Program-made: the position numbers and the translations under genes
Shown: positions 7,377 through 14,931 of the stretch, piece after piece
Numbering within the stretch: the first letter of the stretch is position 1
How the letters are laid out: each line of letters opens with the position of its first letter
Source of the DNA: Bacillota bacterium
GTDB lineage: Bacteria; Armatimonadota; HRBIN16
Assembly (NCBI GenBank): GCA_023511455.1
Contig: JAIMBJ010000025.1
Location: 1 to 53,788, forward strand
Direction: 5' to 3'
DNA length: 53,788 bases
Notes under the pieces: generated by a model
Told to the model about the DNA's origin: nothing
The model's input: the letters and a program-made list of their open reading frames with translations, nothing else
Databases searched by the model: none

Positions 7377-8561
7377 TCAGGCTGCTTTGGGCTGGGGTTT
7401 GCGGGCTAAGACCTCGAACTTCGGCTTGTAATCGGGACACTTGTACGACTTGGAATACTCTTTCGGGTTCTCCGCCTCGCTGACGAAAATCTGCGCCCCT
7501 GTCACGCCGCACCGCTCGTAGGTGCGGTCGTAGTTGCCGCAGTCGTAGCAGCGGCGTAGCACCGTCCAGCATACGCTACACCGCAGGCTACCGATAAGCT
7601 CCACGCGCCCGCACAAGGGGCAGTGGATGTACACCTCGCGGAAGCCGTACTCCTTGTTTTGCAAAGCGGTGCGCACGCGCTGATTGAACTGCTCCAGCTC
7701 GTGCTGCAGCTCGCCGGTGGTCGCCAGCAGCTGGTTCATCTGCTGGGTGTTGATGAACTCAATCACGCGGTCATCCAGCAGGTCGGACACCGCGGAGCAG
7801 GCTTTCTGCAGGTTCTTCAGGTGCTGTTCGGCGGTCTGCGGTTTGTAAGGTCGCTGGCGTTCACGCCGCGCCCCCAAGTGCTTGAGCATCTCTTCGGTAA
7901 CGTGCAGCGGGACGCGCAGGAACGCCTCTTTCTTGTTCGGGTATTCCAGAATGGCGTTGACAATCTTCTCCAGGTCGCCGATGGAGAGCTTTTCGTTGCG
8001 CACCTTCTCCACGAGGCGCAGCTGGGTACTGACCTCTTTGTTCAGCGGCAACAGGGCACGCGCGTGTCCCTCGGTGAACGTTCCGCCGCTGCCGTTCTGC
8101 GATGGCGGCTTCATCAGCTCCTGCTGAATGACCTGCGGCAGTTCCAGCAGCTCCAGATGGCGCTTGAGCGTGCTCTCGCTGACACCCAGCGTGCGTGCTA
8201 CTTGCTCCCAACTCATCATGGTCAGTAGCCGCTGGATGGCCTGCGCCCGCTCGATGGGGTTCAAGTCTTCACGCTGAAAGTTCTCCAGCAGCGCATCGGC
8301 GGCGGCTTCCTCGTCAGTCAACTCACGGATGATAGCAGGTATTTCGGTAAGTCCAGCCATCTGCGCCGCCCGATACCGTCGCTCACCCATGACAATCTCG
8401 TAGCGTCCATCAGCAGCCGGGCGGACAACGATGGGTTCCAGTACCCCACGCTCCTTGATGGACTGCGCCAGCTCCTGCAGGCTCTCCTCATAAAAGGTCT
8501 GACGAGGCTGGTTTTTGCCAGCGATAATCTTTTCCAGCGGTATCATCTGCATGTCTGGCAT
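7377..8561 (-). CDS. ParB/Spo0J-family DNA-binding CTPase-like protein with a cysteine-rich C-terminus
   Basis: 394 residues. The N-terminal ParB domain shows QPRQTFYEESLQELAQSI, the phosphate-binding GERRYRAAQ (residues 59-67) and ENFQREDLNPIERA (about 92-106), both central to CTP binding in ParB. A helix-turn-helix follows (WEQVARTLGVSESTLKRHLE). The usual leucine-rich dimerisation tail is replaced by about 70 residues with eight cysteines, including CPLC, CSVC and CYDC pairs, which looks like one or two zinc ribbons. No parA gene and no clear parS palindrome were seen nearby, so this may be a Noc-like or regulatory ParB rather than the segregation factor. The ATG at 8561 has GGGAGG nine bases upstream. 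Confidence 0.88.
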   Translation of the reverse strand: MPDMQMIPLEKIIAGKNQPRQTFYEESLQELAQSIKERGVLEPIVVRPAADGRYEIVMGERRYRAAQMAGLTEIPAIIRELTDEEAAADALLENFQREDLNPIERAQAIQRLLTMMSWEQVARTLGVSESTLKRHLELLELPQVIQQELMKPPSQNGSGGTFTEGHARALLPLNKEVSTQLRLVEKVRNEKLSIGDLEKIVNAILEYPNKKEAFLRVPLHVTEEMLKHLGARRERQRPYKPQTAEQHLKNLQKACSAVSDLLDDRVIEFINTQQMNQLLATTGELQHELEQFNQRVRTALQNKEYGFREVYIHCPLCGRVELIGSLRCSVCWTVLRRCYDCGNYDRTYERCGVTGAQIFVSEAENPKEYSKSYKCPDYKPKFEVLARKPQPKAA

Positions 8562-8683
8562 CTCAGCGATTCCCTCCCTGTATCTCTTCACAGATTCCTT
8601 TCCACACACCCTGCTCTCGAAAACCCGTACCTTTGCGGTTTTCTGAAGGCAAACCCTCTGCTCTACTCTTTGCACAACCGATA

Positions 8684-9112
8684 ATGGTATCAGAAAACGA
8701 AGGGGCGATAACGATGCCGCAAAGCACAGCTCTCGATACCCAGATTATCTGTGGGGTACCCGTGCTGCAGTGGCGCGGTGTGCTCGACGATGCCAGGTTA
8801 GGATGCTGCGAGCGTATCTTGCAGTCGCTAACGCACAGCGGATACCGTGAACTGGTTCTTGACCTGCGGCAGGCAAGTATCGGTGCCCCACGCGAACTGT
8901 GGAGGCTCTTACGTACGCTGGAGAAAATGCTTCCAGCCCACGCGCACGCGGAGGTGGTGTTGCCCGCGGGTAGTCCGCCGGTGCGTCAACCGAAACGGAT
9001 ACGGATAGCCCAATCGGTGGCACTGGCGCTGAGCCATATAACCCGCATTCCCGCAGCAAGTCTGCAGGCATCGCTCACCGTGCATGTGCGCTGGCAAGAA
9101 GATCAGGGATGA
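8684..9112 (+). CDS. STAS-like domain protein (tentative)
   Basis: About 142 residues from the ATG at 8684, or 132 from a second ATG at 8714. The core GVPVLQWRGVLDDARLGCC followed by GYRELVLDLRQASIGAPREL has the strand-helix-strand pattern of STAS domains, which bind anti-sigma factors or transporters. The normally phosphorylated Ser/Thr of anti-sigma antagonists is not obvious. The tail carries a basic linker (RQPKRIRIAQSVALALS). It is divergent from parB and is followed within 12 bases by a small cysteine protein, so the three small genes to 9534 form one unit. The STAS assignment is from pattern only. Confidence 0.55.
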   Translation: MVSENEGAITMPQSTALDTQIICGVPVLQWRGVLDDARLGCCERILQSLTHSGYRELVLDLRQASIGAPRELWRLLRTLEKMLPAHAHAEVVLPAGSPPVRQPKRIRIAQSVALALSHITRIPAASLQASLTVHVRWQEDQG

Positions 9113-9124
9113 GGAGTGAAACGC

Positions 9125-9340
9125 ATGGAGCAGAAGCAACCCACCGACCTGAAAGTGGTGCGAATCATCGACCCCTCGCTTTGCGTGGAGTGTCGTTTTG
9201 CATATATCGCTACTGTTGAGCTGATGGACGGCAGTCTCAAAGAGATGCTCTACTGCCGTCGCCTGGACTGCGATAACTGGGACTACGCCGAGTGGGATGA
9301 GGAGGAATGGAAAGCATTATGGGGGGAAGAGGCGGCATAG
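9125..9340 (+). CDS. Small acidic protein with paired cysteines
   Basis: 71 residues. Two cysteine pairs, LCVECRF and LYCRRLDCDNW, are separated by about 20 residues containing a strand (ATVELMDGSLKEM), as in a small zinc ribbon. The C-terminus is very acidic and Trp-rich (DYAEWDEEEWKALWGEE). GAGGAG stands eight bases before the ATG at 9125; a GTG at 9116 is less likely because it overlaps that site. Family not recognised. It overlaps the start of the next small gene. Confidence 0.6.
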   Translation: MEQKQPTDLKVVRIIDPSLCVECRFAYIATVELMDGSLKEMLYCRRLDCDNWDYAEWDEEEWKALWGEEAA

Positions 9341-9534
9341 TTTCCTCAATCACCAATGAGCGACAACAGCGCCATTTGGTAGCCACCCTTACACTGTTCC
9401 GCGACCTGCAGCGCGAATCGGCGGAGCGGGCACTGTTCACGCTGGCGGCACTGGAGTTCTACGAAGAGAAGCTGCTGCGCACCTTGCGTCAGGGAAGCCC
9501 CAATACCCTGAAGGATGCTGTCGTGGGGTATTGA
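9319..9534 (+). CDS. Small helical protein of unknown function
   Basis: About 71 residues, almost entirely helical and charged (ERQQRHLVATLTLFRDLQRE, ALFTLAALEFYEEKLLRTL). It overlaps the preceding cysteine protein by 22 bases, consistent with coupled translation. An ATG at 9307 is only one base from the GGAGG and is less likely. No family recognised, and the coding call rests on composition and position. Confidence 0.45.
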   Translation: MGGRGGIVSSITNERQQRHLVATLTLFRDLQRESAERALFTLAALEFYEEKLLRTLRQGSPNTLKDAVVGY

Positions 9535-9556
9535 CGGTCTCTCGAAGCACCCCCTC

Positions 9557-9613
9557 GTAGCCGCACGCTTCAGGGGGGTGTCTCCCCCGGCGCAGGCTAA
9601 AGCCTGCGGCTAC
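9557..9613. repeat. Nested inverted repeat (REP/MITE-like)
   Basis: Outer arms GTAGCCGCA (9557-9565) and TGCGGCTAC (9605-9613) enclose two smaller hairpins: GGGGG-TGTCT-CCCCC (about 9574-9588) and GCAGGCTAAAGCCTGC (9592-9607). The last arm overlaps the stop of pyrF. The layout suggests a mobile or dispersed intergenic element that also acts as a transcription stop between two convergent units. Confidence 0.6.
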
Positions 9614-10338
9614 AGATGTTGTGATGTAGTCTCAACCGCTTCTATCTCCCGCACCACCCGAAGTACTTTTCGCACAGGGTCGGCGTCTGCCGTCACCGAA
9701 CGCCCGACGACCAGATAATCCGCCCCCGCCCGAACCGCCTGGGACGGCGTTGTGATGCGCCGCTGGTCGCCTGTACTGTCTCCACTCAATCGGATACCCG
9801 GGGTGACAATCAAAAACCCCTCTCCCAGCCGTTTGCGTAGCGCCCTTGCCTCCTGCGCCGACGCCACCACGCCGTCCATACCCGATTCCTTCGCCAGTGA
9901 CGCCAGATGCACCACCTGATTGCCCGCTCCCCGGCGCGTGCCCACCTGCTCGCGCAACTCCTGCGAGGAGAGGCTGGTCAGCACGGTAACCGCAATCAGC
10001 AAGGGTGGTTCGGATGCGGAACGCGCTGCCTCCACTGCTGCCTCCATCATGGCACGCCCACCGGAGGCATGCACGTTCACCATCCAGACACCCATCCGCG
10101 CGATGGCGCGCACCGCTCGCGCCACCGTGTTGGGGATGTCATGCAGTTTGGCGTCATAAAACAGCCGGCCGGCACCTGCCTCATGCAAACGCCCAAAGAT
10201 ACCGAAGCCTGCGGCGTGCACCAGCTCCAGCCCCACCTTGAAGCCGCCCACATACGGCGACAGCAACTTTACCCACTGCACCGCCTGTTCGGCGTCGGAA
10301 GTGTCCAGCGCAATCAGAATTCGCTCTCGGGCTTGCAT
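9610..10338 (-). CDS. pyrF: Orotidine 5'-phosphate decarboxylase
   Basis: 242 residues, group 1 OMP decarboxylase, the last step of UMP synthesis. Conserved parts are LIALDTSDAEQAV, the catalytic FYDAKLHDIPNTVARAV (the DxKxxDI motif with Lys and Asp), VNVHASGG, and the phosphate-binding TPGIRL and YLVVGRSVT. It overlaps the end of pyrD by 25 bases. Its 3' end runs into a nested inverted repeat. Confidence 0.96.
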   Translation of the reverse strand: MQARERILIALDTSDAEQAVQWVKLLSPYVGGFKVGLELVHAAGFGIFGRLHEAGAGRLFYDAKLHDIPNTVARAVRAIARMGVWMVNVHASGGRAMMEAAVEAARSASEPPLLIAVTVLTSLSSQELREQVGTRRGAGNQVVHLASLAKESGMDGVVASAQEARALRKRLGEGFLIVTPGIRLSGDSTGDQRRITTPSQAVRAGADYLVVGRSVTADADPVRKVLRVVREIEAVETTSQHL

Positions 10339-11252
10339 CGCTTCACCGTGCCCACGATGTCCTGAACGTCTCTCTCGCCCTGTTCGAGCAGGTAGCGCTC
10401 AATTCCCTCCACCACCTCGATACTGACGCGCGGGTTTACATAGTTCGCCGTACCTATGGCTATTGCCGACGCCCCCGCCAGCAGGAACTCCACCGCATCG
10501 GTCGCGTTCATAATACCGCCCATGCCGATAATGGGCACCTTCACCGTCTGGGCGACTCTCCAGACCATATACAGCGCGAGGGGCTTAATCGCCGGTCCGG
10601 ACAGGCCGCCCGTGACGTTTGCCAGTTTGAACCGGCGCGTCTTGGCGTCGATGGCTGTGCCGACGAAGGTATTGACCAAACTCAGAATATCCGCGCCACC
10701 ATCGACCGCTGCCCGCGCGGTGACCGTAATGTCGGTCACGTTCGGGGAGAGCTTCACCATCAACGGCAGGCGGGTGCGCCTTCGCACTCGCGAAACCACC
10801 TCCCGTGTGGCTTCCGGGTCCACCCCAAAATGGATGCCGCCCTTCTCCTGATTGGGACACGAGATGTTCATCTCCAGGGCGTGCACTCCATCTACCCCAT
10901 CCAGCCGTTCTGCCAGCTGTTCGAACTCCTCGTAAGAATCGCCAGCGATGTTCACAATGACCGCGCACCGGTACCGGCGCAAGAAGGGCAGTTTCTCGCG
11001 GATGAACGCCTCCACCCCCACGTTCTGCAGTCCGATGGAGTTCAGGCACCCCGCCGCTGTCTCCACCATGCGGGGCATGGGGTTGCCCACACGCGGATGG
11101 AGAGTCGTTCCCTTGACCATAATGCCCCCCAGCCGGTTCAGGTCTACCAGGTCGGCATACTCACTGCCATAACCGAACGTTCCGGATGCCACCAGCACAG
11201 GGTTTTGCAGGCGCAACGGTCCCAGATTCACAGACAGGTTCACCCCACTCAT
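10314..11252 (-). CDS. pyrD: Dihydroorotate dehydrogenase, class 1B catalytic subunit
   Basis: 312 residues. FMN-dependent oxidation of dihydroorotate to orotate. Motifs are PVLVASGTFGYG, KGTTLHPRVGNP, the NISCPN loop with the class 1 catalytic Cys, MVKLSPNVTD, and the phosphate-binding GMGGI and GTANYVNP. Class 1B is supported by the adjoining pyrK electron-transfer subunit. The ATG at 11252 overlaps the pyrK stop as ATGA, so translation is coupled; a longer frame to 11297 would lie inside pyrK. Confidence 0.96.
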   Translation of the reverse strand: MSGVNLSVNLGPLRLQNPVLVASGTFGYGSEYADLVDLNRLGGIMVKGTTLHPRVGNPMPRMVETAAGCLNSIGLQNVGVEAFIREKLPFLRRYRCAVIVNIAGDSYEEFEQLAERLDGVDGVHALEMNISCPNQEKGGIHFGVDPEATREVVSRVRRRTRLPLMVKLSPNVTDITVTARAAVDGGADILSLVNTFVGTAIDAKTRRFKLANVTGGLSGPAIKPLALYMVWRVAQTVKVPIIGMGGIMNATDAVEFLLAGASAIAIGTANYVNPRVSIEVVEGIERYLLEQGERDVQDIVGTVKRCKPESEF

Positions 11253-12064
11253 TCCCACACCACCTCCGCCGCGTCGAAGACGGGGCCGTCCACACACGCC
11301 CGTTTATAGTCTGTGCCTTCGGCAGTGCGCACCTTCACAGCGCAACCCAGACACACACCCAGTCCGCATGGCATCATCGTCTCCACAGACACCTGGCAGG
11401 GCAACTGGTGCTTACGCGCGAACTTCGCCACCGCCTCTAACATGCCGGTCGGCCCACAGGTGTATATCTGGCAACGGTCATGCAGCAACTCGCTGCGACC
11501 GTACAGCGCTCGCAGCACGTCCGTTACTTTGCCTCGCTCCCCCAGACTGCCGTCTTCCGTGACCGTCCACAGCCGGACGCCCAGGTCTGCAAATTGCTCC
11601 TGACATACCAGCAGGTCGTGCCGACGTGCTCCGTTGACCACCACTATCCTGTCACGCGGCACGCCGTGTTGTATCATCTCCTCCGCCAGCAGGTACAGCG
11701 GTGGCGCACCCACTCCGCCCGCCACCAGCAGATGGGTCGTGTCCTCGGCAGGCTGCGCGACCGCAAAGCGATTGCCCAGAGGCCCTACCACGAAGACACT
11801 CTCGCCCGGCTTCTTGCTTGCCAGCAATCGGGTGAAGGTGCCTCGTACCAGATAGACCACCGAGAAATTGCCCTGCTCGGGGAACCTGCGGAACACGCTG
11901 AACGGTCGGCTGAGCAGCGGCTCGTAACCACATTGCACACGTATCTGCACGAACTGCCCGGGCTGCGCATACTGGGCAACCGTCGGGCAATGGATCTCCA
12001 TTTCAAATTGACCGGTTGCCACCGGTCGGTTGGCAACCACTGCGCAATGCTCTGCACAACGCAT
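11249..12064 (-). CDS. pyrK: Dihydroorotate dehydrogenase electron-transfer subunit
   Basis: 271 residues. A ferredoxin-reductase-type protein that passes electrons from PyrD FMN through FAD and a 2Fe-2S centre to NAD. FAD binding is marked by PLLSRPFSVFR, the NAD side by LLVAGGVGAPPLYLLAEE and YTCGPTGML, and the iron-sulfur cluster by CGLGVCLGCAVK plus a later Cys (YKRACVDGP). It is the first gene of the pyrKDF operon. GAGGTG stands four bases before the ATG. It is divergent from steA; the 123-base gap holds an AATAAT (complement of 12096-12101) that could be its -10 box. Confidence 0.95.
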   Translation of the reverse strand: MRCAEHCAVVANRPVATGQFEMEIHCPTVAQYAQPGQFVQIRVQCGYEPLLSRPFSVFRRFPEQGNFSVVYLVRGTFTRLLASKKPGESVFVVGPLGNRFAVAQPAEDTTHLLVAGGVGAPPLYLLAEEMIQHGVPRDRIVVVNGARRHDLLVCQEQFADLGVRLWTVTEDGSLGERGKVTDVLRALYGRSELLHDRCQIYTCGPTGMLEAVAKFARKHQLPCQVSVETMMPCGLGVCLGCAVKVRTAEGTDYKRACVDGPVFDAAEVVWE

Positions 12065-12152
12065 GAAACACCTCGTTCGCCGTTTCCCTTTGCCGATTAT
12101 TCAGTTTACCTCAAGGCGAATCCTGCCCGCGCCGCGAAGACAGGTAGCCATC

Positions 12153-12181
12153 TTGACTTTTTGCCGTTTTTCGGTTACTAA
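12153..12181 (+). promoter_or_regulatory. Sigma-70-type promoter of the steA cluster
   Basis: TTGACT (12153-12158), a 17-base spacer, then TACTAA (12176-12181). Predicted RNA start is near 12188, which is the GTG start codon of steA. Confidence 0.65.
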
Positions 12182-12182
12182 T

Positions 12183-12201
12183 GTAGTGTGTCGCACACTA
12201 C
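12183..12201. promoter_or_regulatory. 8-bp palindrome over the steA RNA and translation start
   Basis: GTAGTGTG-TCG-CACACTAC, a perfect inverted repeat with a 3-base centre. It begins two bases after the -10 box and covers the predicted RNA start and the GTG codon. Position fits a repressor operator, or a 5' hairpin in the transcript. The binding factor is not known. Confidence 0.5.
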
Positions 12202-13357
12202 CTTCCACATACAACGCTCCACCCCAGATATTCAGGGTGTTGCCCGCTTTGACCGGCGAACGAAGCTTCTGGTACAGCGGCTGCACGCTGGTGACATCGC
12301 TATTATCGACCATCCAGACCTCGACGGCGTAGCGGCGGAGGCGTTGGCAGACCGACAGATAGCAGCGGTTGTCAACCTTTCCCCTTTCATCACAGGGCGA
12401 TACCCCAACGCGGGGCCCAGCATCCTTCTCCGTGCGGGGATACCTTTGTATGAATGCCATGACAGCAATCTGGCGGATGCGGTGCAGGAAGGAGCGAAGG
12501 TTACCATTTCAGGGAACACCCTGTGCCTGAACCACCTGCCAGAGGCTTCCTTTCCGTTACAACGTCTGGATGAGGCGCGCGTCCAGCAGCTGCTGGAACT
12601 TGCCCAGCAACGGCTGAAGAGCGAGCTGCGCGCTTTTGCGCAGAACACGCTGGAATATCTGCAGGAAGAGAGCGACGCCCTGCTGGATGTGCTGGCAGTG
12701 CCGGAAATCAGTACGCCGATAGCCGGGCGACACGCGGTGGTGGTGGTGCGCGGAGAGCGGTTCAAACAGGACCTGATTGCCATTCGCAACTATCTGCGCG
12801 AGATGCGCCCCGTGCTCATCGCGGTAGACGGAGGAGCCGACGCGCTGCTGGAGATGGGCTTCCATCCCGATATCATCGTGGGCGACATGGATAGCGTCGG
12901 CGATAAAGCGCTGCGATGTGGTGCCGAACTGGTGGTGCATCAGTATACCAGCACAGAGCGTGTTTCGCCGGGCCTGGAACGCGTACAGCGGCTGGGATTG
13001 CCACACAAGGTCTGGCGCACTCCGGGCACCAGCGAAGATATCGCCATGCTGCTGGCTTACGAGAAGGGAGCGCAGCTGATTGTGGCGGTGGGCACGCACT
13101 TCAGCCTGCTGGAGTTTCTGGAGAAGGGGCGCAGAGGCATGTCCAGCACTTTCCTGACGCGCCTGCGCGTGGGCGATAAACTGGTGGACGCCAAAGGGGT
13201 GAGCCAGCTCTATCCCAAGCGGTTCGCCTGGCGCGAGTTCGGCTGGCTGTTTGTGGCAGCGCTGACGCCGGTGGTGGTGGCTTTCCTGCTGTCGCCGATA
13301 GGACGTGACCTCGTTCGTCTTTTAATGGTATGGCTGCGTTTGCGCTTGCACTTTTAG
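12188..13357 (+). CDS. steA: SteA-like division/envelope protein
   Basis: 389 residues. SteA of Corynebacterium is a cytokinetic-ring protein; homologues occur in many Gram-positive-type bacteria. Typical parts seen are LVQRLHAGDIAIIDHPDLDG, NLSPFITGRYPNAGPSILL, the thiamine-pyrophosphokinase-like VDGGADALLEMGFHPDIIVG, and a single membrane segment near the end (FGWLFVAALTPVVVAFLL). The only usable start is GTG 12188, which coincides with the predicted RNA start, so the mRNA may be leaderless. The steB gene follows after 12 bases, the pairing seen for steAB elsewhere. Confidence 0.85.
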   Translation: MSHTTFHIQRSTPDIQGVARFDRRTKLLVQRLHAGDIAIIDHPDLDGVAAEALADRQIAAVVNLSPFITGRYPNAGPSILLRAGIPLYECHDSNLADAVQEGAKVTISGNTLCLNHLPEASFPLQRLDEARVQQLLELAQQRLKSELRAFAQNTLEYLQEESDALLDVLAVPEISTPIAGRHAVVVVRGERFKQDLIAIRNYLREMRPVLIAVDGGADALLEMGFHPDIIVGDMDSVGDKALRCGAELVVHQYTSTERVSPGLERVQRLGLPHKVWRTPGTSEDIAMLLAYEKGAQLIVAVGTHFSLLEFLEKGRRGMSSTFLTRLRVGDKLVDAKGVSQLYPKRFAWREFGWLFVAALTPVVVAFLLSPIGRDLVRLLMVWLRLRLHF

Positions 13358-13369
13358 GGGGAGAACGGG

Positions 13370-14236
13370 ATGTTTGCAGACCTGCGTTACCATCTGGTCA
13401 GCCTGGCAGCGGTGTTCCTCGCGCTGTCGGTTGGGATGCTCATCGGGGGGCTGTTTCTGAACACTGCACCCGCGGAGACACAACAGCGGTTGATTCGGCG
13501 CATTCAGGAAGACCTCGCCCGTATTTCTGCCGAAAGCGACCGCAACCGCCGCGATTTCGAGCGCATGGACCAGGCGATGAGAGAGTTAACGCCGCGTCTG
13601 GTCAAACAGCGATTGAAGGCGCGACGGATAGCGGTAGTGCAAACAGGCGATGACGACCGCGCACTGGCAGATACCCTGAAAGCATTGCGCGATGCGGGTG
13701 CGGAAATCGCTTCGGTAACGGTGGTCACCAATCGATGGCTGGAGCTGACGGATGAGGAAAAAGAGCGCATCATTCGCACCTTGCGCAGCCTGAAGCCCAA
13801 TCTGCCCGGCGATTTCACCGCCATCGTCAAAGCGCTCGCGAACGGTGTGGCGCTTTTCGGTTACGACCAGACGGTGGAGATATTGCGTCGTGAAGGGCTG
13901 ATACGCGCTTCGGGCGAATACACCCTGCCCTGCCGCTACGTGGTGATTGTCGGGGGGAGCTCTGTGCCGGACAGCGTCCGTGCGGCAGAGATAGACCGCC
14001 CCCTGATTCGCCAATGGCAGAACATAGGCATCGAGGTGGTGGCTACGGAAAGGCACGATTGCGTGTCTTCGCACGTGGCGGTATATCGGGAAACGGATAT
14101 CGCCAGCGTGGACTGTATCGACATCGCGCTGGGACAGCTGGTGCTGCCTTTCCTGTTTGAGGCGCAGACAGAGGCGTACGGGGTCAAGGACAGTGCGGAT
14201 AGGGTGCTTCCCCCCGCCCTCGTGGAGGGCAAATGA
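13370..14236 (+). CDS. steB: SteB-like / MctB-type (DUF3186) membrane-anchored protein
   Basis: 288 residues. An N-terminal membrane anchor (LVSLAAVFLALSVGMLIGG) is followed by a coiled coil (QQRLIRRIQEDLARISAESD) and an alpha/beta domain facing outside (VVIVGGSSVPD). This is the plan of the family called copper transporter MctB in mycobacteria and SteB in corynebacteria, where it works with SteA at the division site. A transport role is not supported by a single membrane segment. The ATG follows GGGGGAG. It overlaps the next gene as ATGA. Confidence 0.85.
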   Translation: MFADLRYHLVSLAAVFLALSVGMLIGGLFLNTAPAETQQRLIRRIQEDLARISAESDRNRRDFERMDQAMRELTPRLVKQRLKARRIAVVQTGDDDRALADTLKALRDAGAEIASVTVVTNRWLELTDEEKERIIRTLRSLKPNLPGDFTAIVKALANGVALFGYDQTVEILRREGLIRASGEYTLPCRYVVIVGGSSVPDSVRAAEIDRPLIRQWQNIGIEVVATERHDCVSSHVAVYRETDIASVDCIDIALGQLVLPFLFEAQTEAYGVKDSADRVLPPALVEGK

Positions 14237-14931
14237 GGCGCGTCTTTGCCTTAGTGCCAGCGCATAACGAATCGCAAACGGTGGCAGAAACGGTGCGCGC
14301 GCTGCTAGCCCTGCCTGCGGAGGTGCTGGTGGTTGCCGACTGCTGCCGCGACGACACCGCCGAGCGCGCCCGAGAAGCCGGTGCGACGGTGCTGGTGCGG
14401 CAGGGGCGCGGAGATAAGTCGCGTGCGCTGGCGATGGGCTTCCGATGGATAAAGGCACAGGCACCCTCCGACGAGGACATTGTGCTGCTGATAGATGCCG
14501 ACGTGGGTTCCACCGCCAGCGAAGCAGTGCATCTGCACGAAGCGATTGCCCATGACGTAGCGGATATGGCTATCGGGGTGTTGCCGCCTGCAGGAAGACA
14601 CGGCGGTTTCGGGCTGGTGGCAGGGTTCGCGCGATGGGTGTTGCAACGCCGAACGGGCAGACGGTTCCGCACACCCCTGAGCGGTCAGCGAGCCATTCGG
14701 TGGAAACTGCTGCGGCAGCTGGATGCGCTGGCACAGGGCTTTGGGGTAGAGGTGGGTTTGACCATCGACCTAACGCATCTGGGCGCGCGCGTACAGGAGG
14801 TCGATGTGCGCATGAGGCATCGTTACACGGGCAGAAGCTGGCGGGGGTTCCTGCACAGGGCGAGACAGGGCTGGCATGTTTTGCTTGCCAGCATAGGATT
14901 GAGGCGGGTGCAGTTATGGACGCAAGACTGA
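14233..14931 (+). CDS. Family 2 glycosyltransferase
   Basis: 232 residues. GT-A fold with FALVPAHNESQTVAETVRAL at the N-terminus, the nucleotide-binding VVADCCRDDTAE and LLIDADVGS (a DxD motif), and LSGQRAIRW followed by GFGVEVGLTIDLTHLG later. It lacks the C-terminal membrane helices of some relatives, so it acts in the cytoplasm or on the membrane face. Genes of this type follow steAB in several Gram-positive genomes. Start coupled to the steB stop, end overlapping the next gene by 16 bases. Confidence 0.85.
   Translation: MRRVFALVPAHNESQTVAETVRALLALPAEVLVVADCCRDDTAERAREAGATVLVRQGRGDKSRALAMGFRWIKAQAPSDEDIVLLIDADVGSTASEAVHLHEAIAHDVADMAIGVLPPAGRHGGFGLVAGFARWVLQRRTGRRFRTPLSGQRAIRWKLLRQLDALAQGFGVEVGLTIDLTHLGARVQEVDVRMRHRYTGRSWRGFLHRARQGWHVLLASIGLRRVQLWTQD

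Noticed and set aside
13370-14236. Copper transporter as the name for the SteB-like protein
   Set aside because: Only one membrane segment and no metal-binding pattern. The family name is historical, and the steA linkage favours a division/envelope role.
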